Assembly: GCA_964244495.1 (NCBI GenBank)
Contig: CAXTIU010000009.1
Location: 1 to 64,000 of the forward strand
Origin: RH-AL1 sp964244495
GTDB lineage: Bacteria > Pseudomonadota > Alphaproteobacteria > Rhizobiales > Beijerinckiaceae
DNA: 64,000 nt
Reading direction: 5' to 3'
Within the stretch, counting starts at the first letter, position 1; the number at the start of each line of letters is the position of its first letter. Shown piece after piece: positions 45,102-53,585 of this stretch. The notes under the pieces were generated by a model. It did not search any database, was not told the origin of the DNA, and saw nothing but the letters and a program-made list of their open reading frames with translations. The translations under genes were made by a program, and so were the position numbers.

Positions 45102-45865
45102 ACGCCGTCGAGATCGACCGCGTCGGCAAGTGGTTTCAACAGCGTGGCGGCGCGCCGCTCCACGTCCTGCACGACATCGACATCGCGATCCCCCAGCGGA
45201 CGATAACGGCGATCGTCGGGGCTTCGGGCTGCGGGAAGAGCACGCTCCTCAACATCATCGCCGGGCTGATCGAGCCGGACGCGGGCGGCGTGCGCCTGCC
45301 CGGCGTTTCGGCCCGCGCGGTCCGCGACCGGCGGGCGATGACCTACATGTTCCAGGAGGACCGGCTCCTGCCCTGGCGCACGGCCGCGCGGAACATCGCC
45401 TTCGGCCTCGAAGCCGGCGATACGCCCGCCGCCGAGCGCCGCCGTCGCGTCGAGGAAACCCTCGACCTCGTCGGTCTGTCGAGCTTCGGCGGCGCCTACC
45501 CGCACGAGCTTTCGGGTGGGATGCGCAGCCGCGTCGCCCTGGCCCGCAGCCTCGTCACCGAGCCCACCATCCTGCTCCTCGACGAGCCGTTCTCGAAGCT
45601 TGACCCGACGATCCGCGCGCAGATGCACGCCGAGTTGCTGCGCATCGCCGCCTTGCGCGCGATAACGATGATCTTCGTCACGCACGACGTCGAGGAGGCG
45701 GTGGTGCTGGCCGACCGCGTCGTGGTGCTGCAGCCGCGTCCCGGCCGGGTCCGGTCGACGCGGGAGATCACGCTGGTCCGCCCGCGCGACCCGCTGTCGG
45801 CGGAGGTGTCCGACCAAGTGCGGCGCCTGCGCCTCAGCCTGTCCGAGGGGATGGCGCGATGCTAG
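45098..45865 (+). CDS. ABC transporter ATP-binding protein (SsuB/TauB-like)
   Basis: A 255-residue ATPase of the nitrate/sulfonate/taurine importer type: Walker A GASGCGKST, Q-loop FQEDRLLPWRT (the LPW motif of this branch), signature LSGGMRSRVALARSL, Walker B ILLLDEPFSKLD and switch His in VTHDVEEA. ATG 45098 overlaps the gntR stop by 4 bases, and its own end overlaps the permease start by 7 bases, so the three are translationally coupled. It energises uptake of the ligand bound by the protein at 46719. Confidence 0.93.
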   Translation: MNAVEIDRVGKWFQQRGGAPLHVLHDIDIAIPQRTITAIVGASGCGKSTLLNIIAGLIEPDAGGVRLPGVSARAVRDRRAMTYMFQEDRLLPWRTAARNIAFGLEAGDTPAAERRRRVEETLDLVGLSSFGGAYPHELSGGMRSRVALARSLVTEPTILLLDEPFSKLDPTIRAQMHAELLRIAALRAITMIFVTHDVEEAVVLADRVVVLQPRPGRVRSTREITLVRPRDPLSAEVSDQVRRLRLSLSEGMARC

Positions 45866-46671
45866 TCCGCGCGCCGGAGCCGCTCTCGCGGCGGGCGGGC
45901 ATGCGCGCGGCCGTGGGGCGCGGCGGCGGCAAGATCCTGCGCCGCGCGGCCCTGATCGCCGCGGCGCTCGCCGCGTGGCAGCTCGGCGCGCGCCGTGCCC
46001 CGAGTTTCGTCCTGCCGAGCCCGGCCCGCGTTTGGAGCGCCTGGCTCGCCCTCGTCGCCTCGCCGGGTTTCGCCGCCGATCTGGGCGTCACGCTGGAGCG
46101 CGTCGCCTCGGGCTTCGCCTTCGCCGTCCTGGTCGGGCTGCCGCTCGGTCTCGCCCTCGGCGCGAGCCGGGCGCTGGGCGCCTTCTTCGAGCCGGTGTTG
46201 ACGGTGACCAACACCGTATCCTCGGCGGTCTGGGCGATCTTCGCCCTGATCTGGTTCGGCCTTTCCGACTGGGCCACGATCTTCGTGGTGTTCATGACGG
46301 CGATGCCGCTGATCCTCACGAGCGTGTGGCAGGGCACGCGCACGGTCAACGCCGAGCATCTGGAGCTCGCCCGCACCTTTCGCATGCCGCGGCTCAAGGT
46401 GCTGACCAAGGTCTACCTTCCCACCATCCTACCCTCGTTCTTCTCCGGCGCCCGGCTCGCCATCGGCTTCGGCGCGCGGGTGGTCCTCGTGGCGGAGTCG
46501 CTGGGGGCGAGCAGCGGCATCGGCTACCGCCTCCGCCAGGCGGCGGACCTCGTGCAGACCGACCAGGTCTTCGCTTGGACCCTCACCCTCGTCGCCCTGA
46601 TGATCGGCTTGGAAACGCTCGTCCTCAAGCCGGTGGAGCATCGCCTCTTCGCCTGGAAGGAGCAGCTTTGA
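45859..46671 (+). CDS. ABC transporter permease (SsuC/TauC-like)
   Basis: A 270-residue integral membrane protein with about six spans. The EAA loop reads ELARTFRMPRLKVLTKVYLPTILPSFFSG (in parts), which contacts the ATPase, and the N-terminal SFVLPSPARVWSAW is typical of the aliphatic sulfonate/nitrate/NMT1-type permeases. It overlaps the ATPase gene by 7 bases and its stop is adjacent to the binding-protein gene. It forms the translocation path of the importer. Confidence 0.92.
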   Translation: MLVRAPEPLSRRAGMRAAVGRGGGKILRRAALIAAALAAWQLGARRAPSFVLPSPARVWSAWLALVASPGFAADLGVTLERVASGFAFAVLVGLPLGLALGASRALGAFFEPVLTVTNTVSSAVWAIFALIWFGLSDWATIFVVFMTAMPLILTSVWQGTRTVNAEHLELARTFRMPRLKVLTKVYLPTILPSFFSGARLAIGFGARVVLVAESLGASSGIGYRLRQAADLVQTDQVFAWTLTLVALMIGLETLVLKPVEHRLFAWKEQL

Positions 46672-46718
46672 CACCCAAGCGAACGCCCCCTCGGGCGCGA
46701 AGCCGCGTGGAGAACGTT

Positions 46719-47696
46719 TTGACACGGACCGCCCTCCTCGTCGCCGCCCTCGCCGCCGCCGCCCTTCCCGGCCTCGCACGCGCCGAGTCGGTGCGCATCG
46801 GCTACTGGAGCTCGGGCGTCAGCGTCGGCTTCGGGGCCGTCCTCGAAGCCGGCAAGTTCATGGAAAGGGAGGGCCTGACCGCCCAGTACGTCAAGTTCCC
46901 GGACGTCAACGCCCCGACCAAGGCCATGGCGGCGGGTGCGATCGACTTCGCGATCGGCGCGAGCGCCGGGACCGCGCTGAGCGTGACCGCCGACGGCCTG
47001 CCCCTGCGCATCGTGCTCGCGACCCAGGTGGCCGACCTCGACTTCGTCGTGCCGGCCGAGTCGCCGATCAAGACGATGGCGGAACTCAAGGGCAGGAAGA
47101 TCGGCACCTCGCCGTCCGGCAGCGCCACCGCCGCGATCACGTCGGCGATCCTGGAAACCAACTACGGGTTCAAGCCGACGGACTACCAGGCCGTGCCCGG
47201 CAACGATCCGCGCCTCGCGCAATTCCTCGCGCAGAAGGACATCGACGCCGCCGCGCTGCGCACCGTGACCATCGCGCTGCTGCCGGACGTGAAGATGCGC
47301 CGGATCGGCACGTTCCGCGCGGAATGGAGGACGCTGACCGCGCAGGACGCGCCCCCGATCCTCGGCGTCGGCCTCATGCGCGGCGCCTGGATGACGCGGA
47401 ACCCGGACGCGCCGGCCAAGGTCGTCGCGGCGATGCGCAAGGCCTATGAATTCGGCAAGGCCGACAAGGCGGCGGTCGCGACGATCCTGACCGCCTCGGC
47501 CAACCTGAGCGCGGCCGACGCCACGGCCTACGCCGGCCTGTGGGAGCGCATCTACCTCGTGAGCATGGAGCCGGCGGACGTCGCCTCGCTCCGGCGGGAG
47601 TTCGACGTGTTCAAGGCCGTCGGCGCCGTCAAGGGCAGCCTGCCCGACGGCGCCCTCGATGCCGGTCCCTACGAGCGATCGAAGGTGATCAGGTAA
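46719..47696 (+). CDS. NMT1/SsuA-like periplasmic substrate-binding protein
   Basis: A 325-residue periplasmic binding protein: signal peptide LTRTALLVAALAAAALPGLA (first codon TTG at 46719), mature from about ESVRIGYWSSGVSVGF. NMT1/THI5-like features are AMAAGAIDFAIGASAG, DFVVPAESPIKTMAELKGRKIGTSPSG (in parts) and FLAQKDIDAAALRTVTIALL. TTG 46719 is chosen because GGAG precedes it and it opens the signal peptide; GTG 46707 and TTG 46668 are alternatives. The ligand is not predictable from sequence. The downstream CoA ligase suggests a carboxylate. Confidence 0.88.
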   Translation: MTRTALLVAALAAAALPGLARAESVRIGYWSSGVSVGFGAVLEAGKFMEREGLTAQYVKFPDVNAPTKAMAAGAIDFAIGASAGTALSVTADGLPLRIVLATQVADLDFVVPAESPIKTMAELKGRKIGTSPSGSATAAITSAILETNYGFKPTDYQAVPGNDPRLAQFLAQKDIDAAALRTVTIALLPDVKMRRIGTFRAEWRTLTAQDAPPILGVGLMRGAWMTRNPDAPAKVVAAMRKAYEFGKADKAAVATILTASANLSAADATAYAGLWERIYLVSMEPADVASLRREFDVFKAVGAVKGSLPDGALDAGPYERSKVIR

Positions 47697-47729
47697 CCCT
47701 CGCCCGAACCGCAGCAACAAGGACCGATC

Positions 47730-48755
47730 ATGGCGGAAACGATGAAAGCCCTCGTGCTGGAGGCGCACGGCGACGACCCGAAGGTGGTCGGTGACTACCC
47801 CAGGCCCGCGCCTGGGCCGGGCGAGGTGCTTATCCGGGTCGGCGCCTCTTCGTTCAACTACCACGACGTGTTCACCGTGAAGGGCATGCCCGGCATCAAG
47901 GTGCCGATGCCGGTGGTGATCGGCCTCGACATGGCCGGACAGGTCGTCGGGCTGGGCGAGGGCGTCGAGGGCTGGCGAGCGGGCGACCGCGTGCTCGTCA
48001 ACCCCCTCAACAAGGCCAGGGGGTTGATGGGCGAGATGCTCGACGGCGGCATGGCGGAATACTGCCGCGTCTCGGCGGGCCAGCTCATCGCGATGCCGCC
48101 GGACGTGAGCTACGTGGACGCGGCCTCGCTGCCGGTGGCCTACGGCACCGCCCACCGCATGCTGATCACCCACGGCACGGTGAAGGCCGGCGACCGCGTG
48201 TTGATCCTGGGCGCCAGCGGCGGCGTCGGCACAGGCTGCGTGATGCTGGCCAAGCGGCTCGGCGCCGAGGTGATCGCCTGCGCCGGCGGCGCCGACAAGA
48301 TGGCGCGCCTCAAGGCGCTCGGCGCCGACCACGTGGTGAACTACCGCGACACCGACTTCTCGAAGTGGGCGATCCAGACCTACGGCAAGCCCCAGCGCCG
48401 GACCTACGAGGGCGGCGTCGACGTGGTGATCAACTTCACCGGCGGCGACACCTGGGTGCCCTCGCTGAAATGCCTGAAGCGCGGGGGCACGCTGCTCGTC
48501 TGCGGCGCCACCGCAGGCCACGACCCGAAGGAGGACCTGCGCTACATCTGGAGCTTCGAGTTGAAGGTGATCGGGTCGAACAGCTTCTACGACGACGATC
48601 TCGCGGCCCTGATGGACATGATCCAGGCCGGCACCCTCAAGCCCACGATCGACAAGGTCCTGCCGCTGGAACAGGCGGCCGAGGGCCTGCGCCTGATCCG
48701 CGACCGCGAGGTCATGGGCAAAATCGTCGTCACGCCATGGGGGGCCGAACGATGA
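47730..48755 (+). CDS. MDR-family alcohol dehydrogenase-like oxidoreductase, zinc-free
   Basis: A 341-residue medium-chain dehydrogenase. The cofactor motif is LGASGGVGTGCVMLAKRLGA. The usual catalytic-zinc Cys is replaced (GASSFNYHD) and the GHE motif reads GLDMAG, so it probably lacks catalytic zinc and works like crotonyl-CoA reductase, acryloyl-CoA reductase or quinone reductase types. MKALVLEAHGDDPKV is the normal start, with AAGGA upstream. It begins 34 bases after the binding protein and overlaps the thioesterase by ATGA, so it belongs to the same operon. The substrate is unknown. Confidence 0.88.
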   Translation: MAETMKALVLEAHGDDPKVVGDYPRPAPGPGEVLIRVGASSFNYHDVFTVKGMPGIKVPMPVVIGLDMAGQVVGLGEGVEGWRAGDRVLVNPLNKARGLMGEMLDGGMAEYCRVSAGQLIAMPPDVSYVDAASLPVAYGTAHRMLITHGTVKAGDRVLILGASGGVGTGCVMLAKRLGAEVIACAGGADKMARLKALGADHVVNYRDTDFSKWAIQTYGKPQRRTYEGGVDVVINFTGGDTWVPSLKCLKRGGTLLVCGATAGHDPKEDLRYIWSFELKVIGSNSFYDDDLAALMDMIQAGTLKPTIDKVLPLEQAAEGLRLIRDREVMGKIVVTPWGAER

Positions 48756-49183
48756 CCGATACGTCCAAGCCCGCTGTCCCCGGCCGGGAACAGGTCGAGG
48801 CGCTGCTGCTGCGAGGCCCCTTCCACCAGTGGCTCGGCCTTTCCGTCGTCTCCGTCGGCGAGGGCGCGATCGAGCTGACGGCCACGTGGCGGCCCGAATG
48901 GCTGGTCAACGCCGAGCGCGGCACCGTTCACGGCGGCATCCTTGCCACGCTGGTCGACCTCACCGCCGACTGGGCCCTGGTGTCCCGCACCGGCCGCGGC
49001 GTGCCGACCGTGGACCTGCGGGTCGATTATCACCGGGCGGCGACGCGGGGGGATCTGACCTGCCGTGGCAAGGTGGTGAAGTTCGGCGGCCAGATCTCCG
49101 TGGCCGAGGCGCAGATCCTCGACGCCGACGGCCGGCTCCTGGCCAGCGGCCGGGGTGTCTACGCGACCGCGCCGGCCAAATGA
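48752..49183 (+). CDS. PaaI-type hot-dog thioesterase
   Basis: A 143-residue acyl-CoA thioesterase of the PaaI/phenylacetate group: core WRPEWLVNAERGTVHGGILA with Asn and the HGG motif and Asp in TLVDLTADWAL, then VDLRVDYHRAATRG. It hydrolyses stalled acyl-CoA intermediates in aromatic or fatty acid breakdown. The start overlaps the MDR stop by 4 bases. It lies 46 bases before the CoA ligase, consistent with a proof-reading role in the same pathway (inference). Confidence 0.88.
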   Translation: MTDTSKPAVPGREQVEALLLRGPFHQWLGLSVVSVGEGAIELTATWRPEWLVNAERGTVHGGILATLVDLTADWALVSRTGRGVPTVDLRVDYHRAATRGDLTCRGKVVKFGGQISVAEAQILDADGRLLASGRGVYATAPAK

Positions 49184-49229
49184 CGGGTTCCGCCGCGCCG
49201 CAGCGGGTCGCCTTCGGCCTTCATCGCTC

Positions 49230-50783
49230 ATGTGGGGACCGTTCCTGACACCCGCGACGAACCTCGGCGATCTCGTCGATCGCACCGGAGATCCCGACGC
49301 GCCGATGATCATCGGCGTTCGTCCAGGGGCGGAGCCGACGGTGCTGTCCCGCGCGGGCCTCGACGCGATGGCGGACGCCTTTGCCCGCGGGCTGCTACGC
49401 GCCGGCCTGCGCCGCGGCGAGCGCGTCGCGGTCCTGTCGGCCAACCGCCCCGAGTACGTCGCGGTCCTGCTCGGCGCGATGCGCGCCGGCGTGATCCCGA
49501 CGCCGGTGAACCACAAGTTCCCGCCGGCCACCATCGCGCACGTGATCGCCGATTGCGGGGCCCGCCTCCTGGTCTGCGACGCCGCCCGTCGCGGGCAGCT
49601 GCCCACCGACCTGCCGCCGGAGATTCGGGTCGCCGAGTTCGACGGCGGCGGCCTCGCGCCCTGGCTCGATGACGGTCCCTTCGAGCCGGTCGAGCCTCGC
49701 GGCGACGAGGCCGGCCTGTTCCTTTACACCTCCGGCTCCACCGGGCGGCCGAAGGGCGTGATGCTGTCGCACGCGAGCCATCTCTGGGTGGCGCGCACCC
49801 GGATGGCGGAGACCGACCTGTCCCGGGACCGCGTGCTGGTCGCGGCGCCGCTCTACCACATGAACGCGCTGGCGTTGGCTTTCCTCGCCTGCGCGGCCGG
49901 CGCGACGACGGTGCTGCTGCCGCAGTTCGACGCCCGCGCCTACATCGAGGCGATCAGCCGGTATCGCTGCACGTGGCTCACCGCCGTCCCGCCGATGATC
50001 GCGATGATGCTGCGGGAGCGGGAAGCGTTGGCGGCGGCCGACCTTTCGAGCGTGCGGACGGTGCGCATGGGCTCGGCGCCCGTCAACGACGCCCTGGCGC
50101 TGCAGACCCGCGCGCTCCTGACGAACGCGCGCATCATCAACGCGTACGGCACGACCGAGGGCGGCCCGATCGTGTTCACCGATCATCCCGACGGGTTGCC
50201 GACCCCCGTGGCCTCGGTCGGCTACCCGCATCCGCAGGTCGCGACGCGCCTCGTCGGCCCGGACGCGCCGGGGACCGGGGTGCTGCAGATGCGCAGCCCG
50301 GCGCTCATGCTCGGCTACCACAACCGGCCGGACGCCCGCGCGCCGATCACCGCCGACGGCTTCTACGATACGGGCGACGTGTTCCGCCGGGACGCGGAGG
50401 GTTTCCACTACGTCCTCGGCCGGACCGACGACATGTTCGTGTCGGGGGGCGAGAACATCTTCCCGGGCGAGATCGAGCTAGTGATCGAAAGCCACCCTGA
50501 CGTGCTGCAGTCCTGCGTCGTACCGATCGAGGACGCGATCAAGGGCACCAAGCCGGTCGCTTTCATCGTGCGTCGCCCCGGCGCCGTGGTCGACGAGGAG
50601 ACGATCAAGCGGCACGCGCTGGCCAACGCCCCAGCCTACCAGCATCCGCGCCGGGTCTGGTTCCTGGACGCGATGCCGCTTGCTTCAACCAACAAGATCG
50701 ATCGTCACGGCTTGCGGCGGCGCGCGGAGGCCGCGCTGCGGGATGCCCAGCCGCTGAGCCTCGACGGGTCGCCCCCGGGATGA
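49230..50783 (+). CDS. AMP-forming acyl-CoA synthetase
   Basis: A 517-residue ANL-superfamily ligase: P-loop-like LYTSGSTGRPKGVMLSHASH (TSGSTGRPKG), motif A4 PLYHMNALAL, A5 NAYGTTEGGPIVF, A7 GFYDTGDV, A8 GRTDDMFVSGGENIFPGEIE (in parts) and the catalytic Lys in STNKIDRH. It forms acyl-AMP then acyl-CoA from a carboxylate. ATG 49230 (MWGPFLTPATNLGDL) is chosen; codons upstream are not ligase-like. Last gene of the run from gntR; the carboxylate is the presumed imported substrate. Confidence 0.9.
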   Translation: MWGPFLTPATNLGDLVDRTGDPDAPMIIGVRPGAEPTVLSRAGLDAMADAFARGLLRAGLRRGERVAVLSANRPEYVAVLLGAMRAGVIPTPVNHKFPPATIAHVIADCGARLLVCDAARRGQLPTDLPPEIRVAEFDGGGLAPWLDDGPFEPVEPRGDEAGLFLYTSGSTGRPKGVMLSHASHLWVARTRMAETDLSRDRVLVAAPLYHMNALALAFLACAAGATTVLLPQFDARAYIEAISRYRCTWLTAVPPMIAMMLREREALAAADLSSVRTVRMGSAPVNDALALQTRALLTNARIINAYGTTEGGPIVFTDHPDGLPTPVASVGYPHPQVATRLVGPDAPGTGVLQMRSPALMLGYHNRPDARAPITADGFYDTGDVFRRDAEGFHYVLGRTDDMFVSGGENIFPGEIELVIESHPDVLQSCVVPIEDAIKGTKPVAFIVRRPGAVVDEETIKRHALANAPAYQHPRRVWFLDAMPLASTNKIDRHGLRRRAEAALRDAQPLSLDGSPPG

Positions 50784-51066
50784 GCCGAGGCGGCCGGTGG
50801 GTGGCTCGTCGCCGGTCCGAGGTATCGTCGGATTCGGCGCAGGGCCGTTCGCGGGGAACGCTTGGATGAGGCGTCCGGCCTGCCGTTGGTCCCGGGCGCG
50901 GGGCCGGCTTCGCTCGCGGGCGATGTCGTGCCCGCTTCAGCTTCCCCCGGCGATCCGCCGAAGTCGTACCGGAGCGGTGGACCGGATCATGGGCTCGGTC
51001 CGAGGCTCCGAGTTGTTGCGACCCATCGGGCTTGCCCGAAACCGCCGCGCGCTTCTGGGTCCGATG

Positions 51067-52563
51067 CTAGGGAGCGTCCACGTAGCGCCGGCGCAGGTGG
51101 GCGAGGTAGGCGTCCAAGTTCATCGGGCGCCCGGTCGCCGCCGCGACGAGGTCGTCGGTGGCCAGCAGGCTGCCCTGGCCGTGGACGCGGGTGCGGAGCC
51201 ATCCCACGAGGGGTGCGAAGTCGCCGCGCGCCAGCGCCGGCGGGATCGCCGGCGCGTCGGCGCTGGCCGCCGCGAAGAGTTGCGCCGCCGTGATCGCGCC
51301 GAGCGTGTAGGTGGGGAAGTAGCCCCAGGCGCCGCTCGGCCAGTGGATGTCCTGGAGGCAGCCCCGCGCGTCGTCCGGCACGCGCAAGCCCAGCAGGTCG
51401 CGCAGGCCGTCGTTGAAGGCGCCGGGCAGGTCGTCGACGGCGAGGTCGCCGGCGCTCATCGCCCGCTCCAGGTCGGTGCGCAGCAGGATGTGGGCGGGAT
51501 AGGTCACCTCGTCGGCGTCGACGCGGATGAAGCCGGGCTCCACCCGCGTGAGGACCCTGTGGAGGTTGTCGGCGCCGAGCGCCGCGTCGTCCCGCTCGAA
51601 CGCCGCCCGCACCAGCGGCGCCAGCGCCTCCATGAACGCGCGGGAACGGCAGGCCTGCATCTCGATCAGCAGCGACTGGCTCTCGTGCATCGTCATGCCG
51701 CGCGCGCTGCCGACCGGCTGGTGCAACCAGCGTTCCGGCCGCCCCTGCTCGTACAGGGCGTGCCCGGTCTCGTGCAGCACCCCCATCAGGGCGCGGGTGA
51801 AGTCGGCCTCGTCGTAGCGCGTGGTGATCCTGACATCGCCGGTGGCGCCACCGCAGAACGGGTGCAGGCTGGTGTCGAGCCGGCCGCGCTCGAAGGCGAA
51901 GCCGAGGCGGACCATCAGGGCCTCGCCGAGCCGGCGCTGCGCCGCGACGGGGAAGGGGCCGACGACGGGGGCCGGCGCCGGCTCCCGCGCCTGCCGCTCC
52001 CGCGCGGCGGCGAGGAGGCCCGGCAAGGCGGCGCGCAGCCGGTCGAACAGCGGGGCGACCCGCGCCATGCGCAGGCCGGGATCGTACTGGTCGAGCAGGG
52101 CGTCGTAGGGCGCCAGGCCGAGCGCGGCGCCCTTGCAGCCGGCGATGTCGCGCTGGAGGCGCAGCACCTCCGCGAGGTGCGGGGCGAGCAGGGCGAAGCG
52201 GCTCTCCGCCCGCGCCTCCCGCCAAGCCATCTCGGCGCGCGAGGTCGCCTTCGATTCGGCGACCACGAGGTCGTTGGGCACGGCGCTGGCGTGGGCGTGG
52301 GCGCGGCGCATCTCGCGCAGGTTCGCCGCCTCCCACGGGCCGAGCCCGCCGCGCACCCGCTCCGCCGCGTCGAGCCGCTCGCCGACGAGGGGAGCGACGA
52401 GGAGGTCGTGGGCGAGGCCCCGCAGGGTGGCCAACTGCTCGGCGCGCCCGGCGGCGGCCCCGAGCGGCATCAGGGTCTGCGCGTCCCAGCCCAGGATGCC
52501 GGCCGCGTCGTGCAGGGCGGCGCGGCGCGCGAACACCCCTTCCAGGTCCTCGTAGGCTCCCAT
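51067..52563 (-). CDS. M32 family carboxypeptidase
   Basis: A 498-residue thermostable carboxypeptidase 1 homologue: zinc motif HETGH in GVLHETGHALYEQGRP with the third ligand Glu in MTMHESQSLLIE, plus GWDAQTLMP at the N-terminus and HPFCGGATGDVRITTRY, all typical of M32. Removes C-terminal residues from peptides in the cytosol. ATG 52563 (MGAYEDLEG) has GGAG 6 bases upstream; an ATG 4 codons earlier also fits. It is monocistronic and divergent from the CtrA-boxed gene. Confidence 0.93.
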   Translation of the reverse strand: MGAYEDLEGVFARRAALHDAAGILGWDAQTLMPLGAAAGRAEQLATLRGLAHDLLVAPLVGERLDAAERVRGGLGPWEAANLREMRRAHAHASAVPNDLVVAESKATSRAEMAWREARAESRFALLAPHLAEVLRLQRDIAGCKGAALGLAPYDALLDQYDPGLRMARVAPLFDRLRAALPGLLAAARERQAREPAPAPVVGPFPVAAQRRLGEALMVRLGFAFERGRLDTSLHPFCGGATGDVRITTRYDEADFTRALMGVLHETGHALYEQGRPERWLHQPVGSARGMTMHESQSLLIEMQACRSRAFMEALAPLVRAAFERDDAALGADNLHRVLTRVEPGFIRVDADEVTYPAHILLRTDLERAMSAGDLAVDDLPGAFNDGLRDLLGLRVPDDARGCLQDIHWPSGAWGYFPTYTLGAITAAQLFAAASADAPAIPPALARGDFAPLVGWLRTRVHGQGSLLATDDLVAAATGRPMNLDAYLAHLRRRYVDAP

Positions 52564-52713
52564 CAAAGGCTCCATCAGGTCGCGAGGAGACGAGCGTCCA
52601 CATCGCGGCGGGGCTTATTGCACGCGAAAGCCTCGGTCTTCCCGTTCGCGTCACACGTCCGACCTCGATGGGTCGTCGAGACCGACCGTGGATCGGACCC
52701 GTATACCGAAAAC

Positions 52714-52750
52714 TTAACGCCGATTAACAAATATTTAACCATTTAACCAT
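52714..52750. promoter_or_regulatory. CtrA-type box cluster upstream of the coiled-coil gene
   Basis: TTAA at 52724-52727 and TTAAC at 52735-52739 are separated by exactly 7 bases (TTAA-N7-TTAAC), the full CtrA consensus. Two head-to-tail TTAACCAT words (52735-52742, 52743-52750) and another TTAAC at 52714 lie beside it, all in an AT-rich patch of an otherwise GC-rich genome. The site is 62-98 bases upstream of the ATG at 52812, a normal promoter distance. Confidence 0.72.
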
Positions 52751-52811
52751 AATTCCACGGTGCTGGCGAAGGTTAAGCATCGCGCAAACAGGAAGTTCTC
52801 CGGAGGCTATC

Positions 52812-53414
52812 ATGACTGCGAAAAGCATGCTGCTAAGTCGACAGCAGGTAGACGCCCGTCACCGCGCGATGGTCTTGGATCTTCACCGGACATTCTCATC
52901 CCGGTCTGAGAAACAAGCCACCGCCAATAGCCGCCTGGCGAGCCACGAGACGACTTACGCCAGCCAGATCACCGACAAGGACGTGGACTACATCATCGCG
53001 ATCATAGAGGGAGCGTCGTCTTCCATCAATCGGCTCGAAGAAATCATCGCGCATCGCGACAGCGTCATCGAGCATCAAAATAAGACAATAGATCAGATGA
53101 GAGCCAACGAGGAGGAACTTTACAACAAGATCTCCGTCAAGGAGCAAGAGTGCAGCTCTGAGCGGGAACGCGCCGAACGCGTGGAGGGTCTCCTCGCCTC
53201 GTGCGAGAAGCAAGCTCGCGACCTCGAAGTGCAGAGTGCGGCGTCGCAAAGCAATCTGGCGAAATTGACGAGGGCGGTTCGCGACAGCCTCAGGTCAAGC
53301 AGCTTGCCCCACATGGACAACCTCACGGCCCAGCAGTCCCCGAAGGCGGTGGCGGAGGCGCAAACGACCGTGGCCGGGCATGACAACATCCGTGGGAACG
53401 TCGTGGCGATGTGA
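52812..53414 (+). CDS. Hypothetical coiled-coil protein, probably CtrA-regulated
   Basis: A 200-residue, Glu/Gln/Ser-rich protein. A long coiled coil spans about 60-160 (INRLEEIIAHRDSVIEHQN, KTIDQMRANEEELYNKISVK, then ERERAERVEGLL). It has no membrane span and no recognised family. CGGAGG precedes the ATG. Composition is AT-richer than its neighbours. Its promoter region has a textbook CtrA box, so expression is probably tied to the cell cycle or motility; structural, polar or chemotaxis-related roles are all open. Convergence or operon partners are absent; metX follows on the same strand after 171 bases. Confidence 0.75.
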   Translation: MTAKSMLLSRQQVDARHRAMVLDLHRTFSSRSEKQATANSRLASHETTYASQITDKDVDYIIAIIEGASSSINRLEEIIAHRDSVIEHQNKTIDQMRANEEELYNKISVKEQECSSERERAERVEGLLASCEKQARDLEVQSAASQSNLAKLTRAVRDSLRSSSLPHMDNLTAQQSPKAVAEAQTTVAGHDNIRGNVVAM

Positions 53415-53585
53415 TCTTCGCTCGGGCGACGCGTCCCTTCGGAACGCGAAGCCCTCGACCGGCGCGGCCAGCGGGCTCGCGGCCCGGTGGGGATTGGACC
53501 GGCCTGCGCCTTGACGATCCGTTTGGCGGCCTCCCATATCGGCGCCGATGCGACGTGATGCTTCCAACGATGCCGGGTGCGGCCG

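Noticed and set aside
53415..53585. A SAM-II-type riboswitch upstream of metX
   Set aside because: The fragment GGGATTGGACC resembles part of the SAM-II core, but the closing P1 strand and the GCTAAA pseudoknot region are absent, so no riboswitch is claimed.
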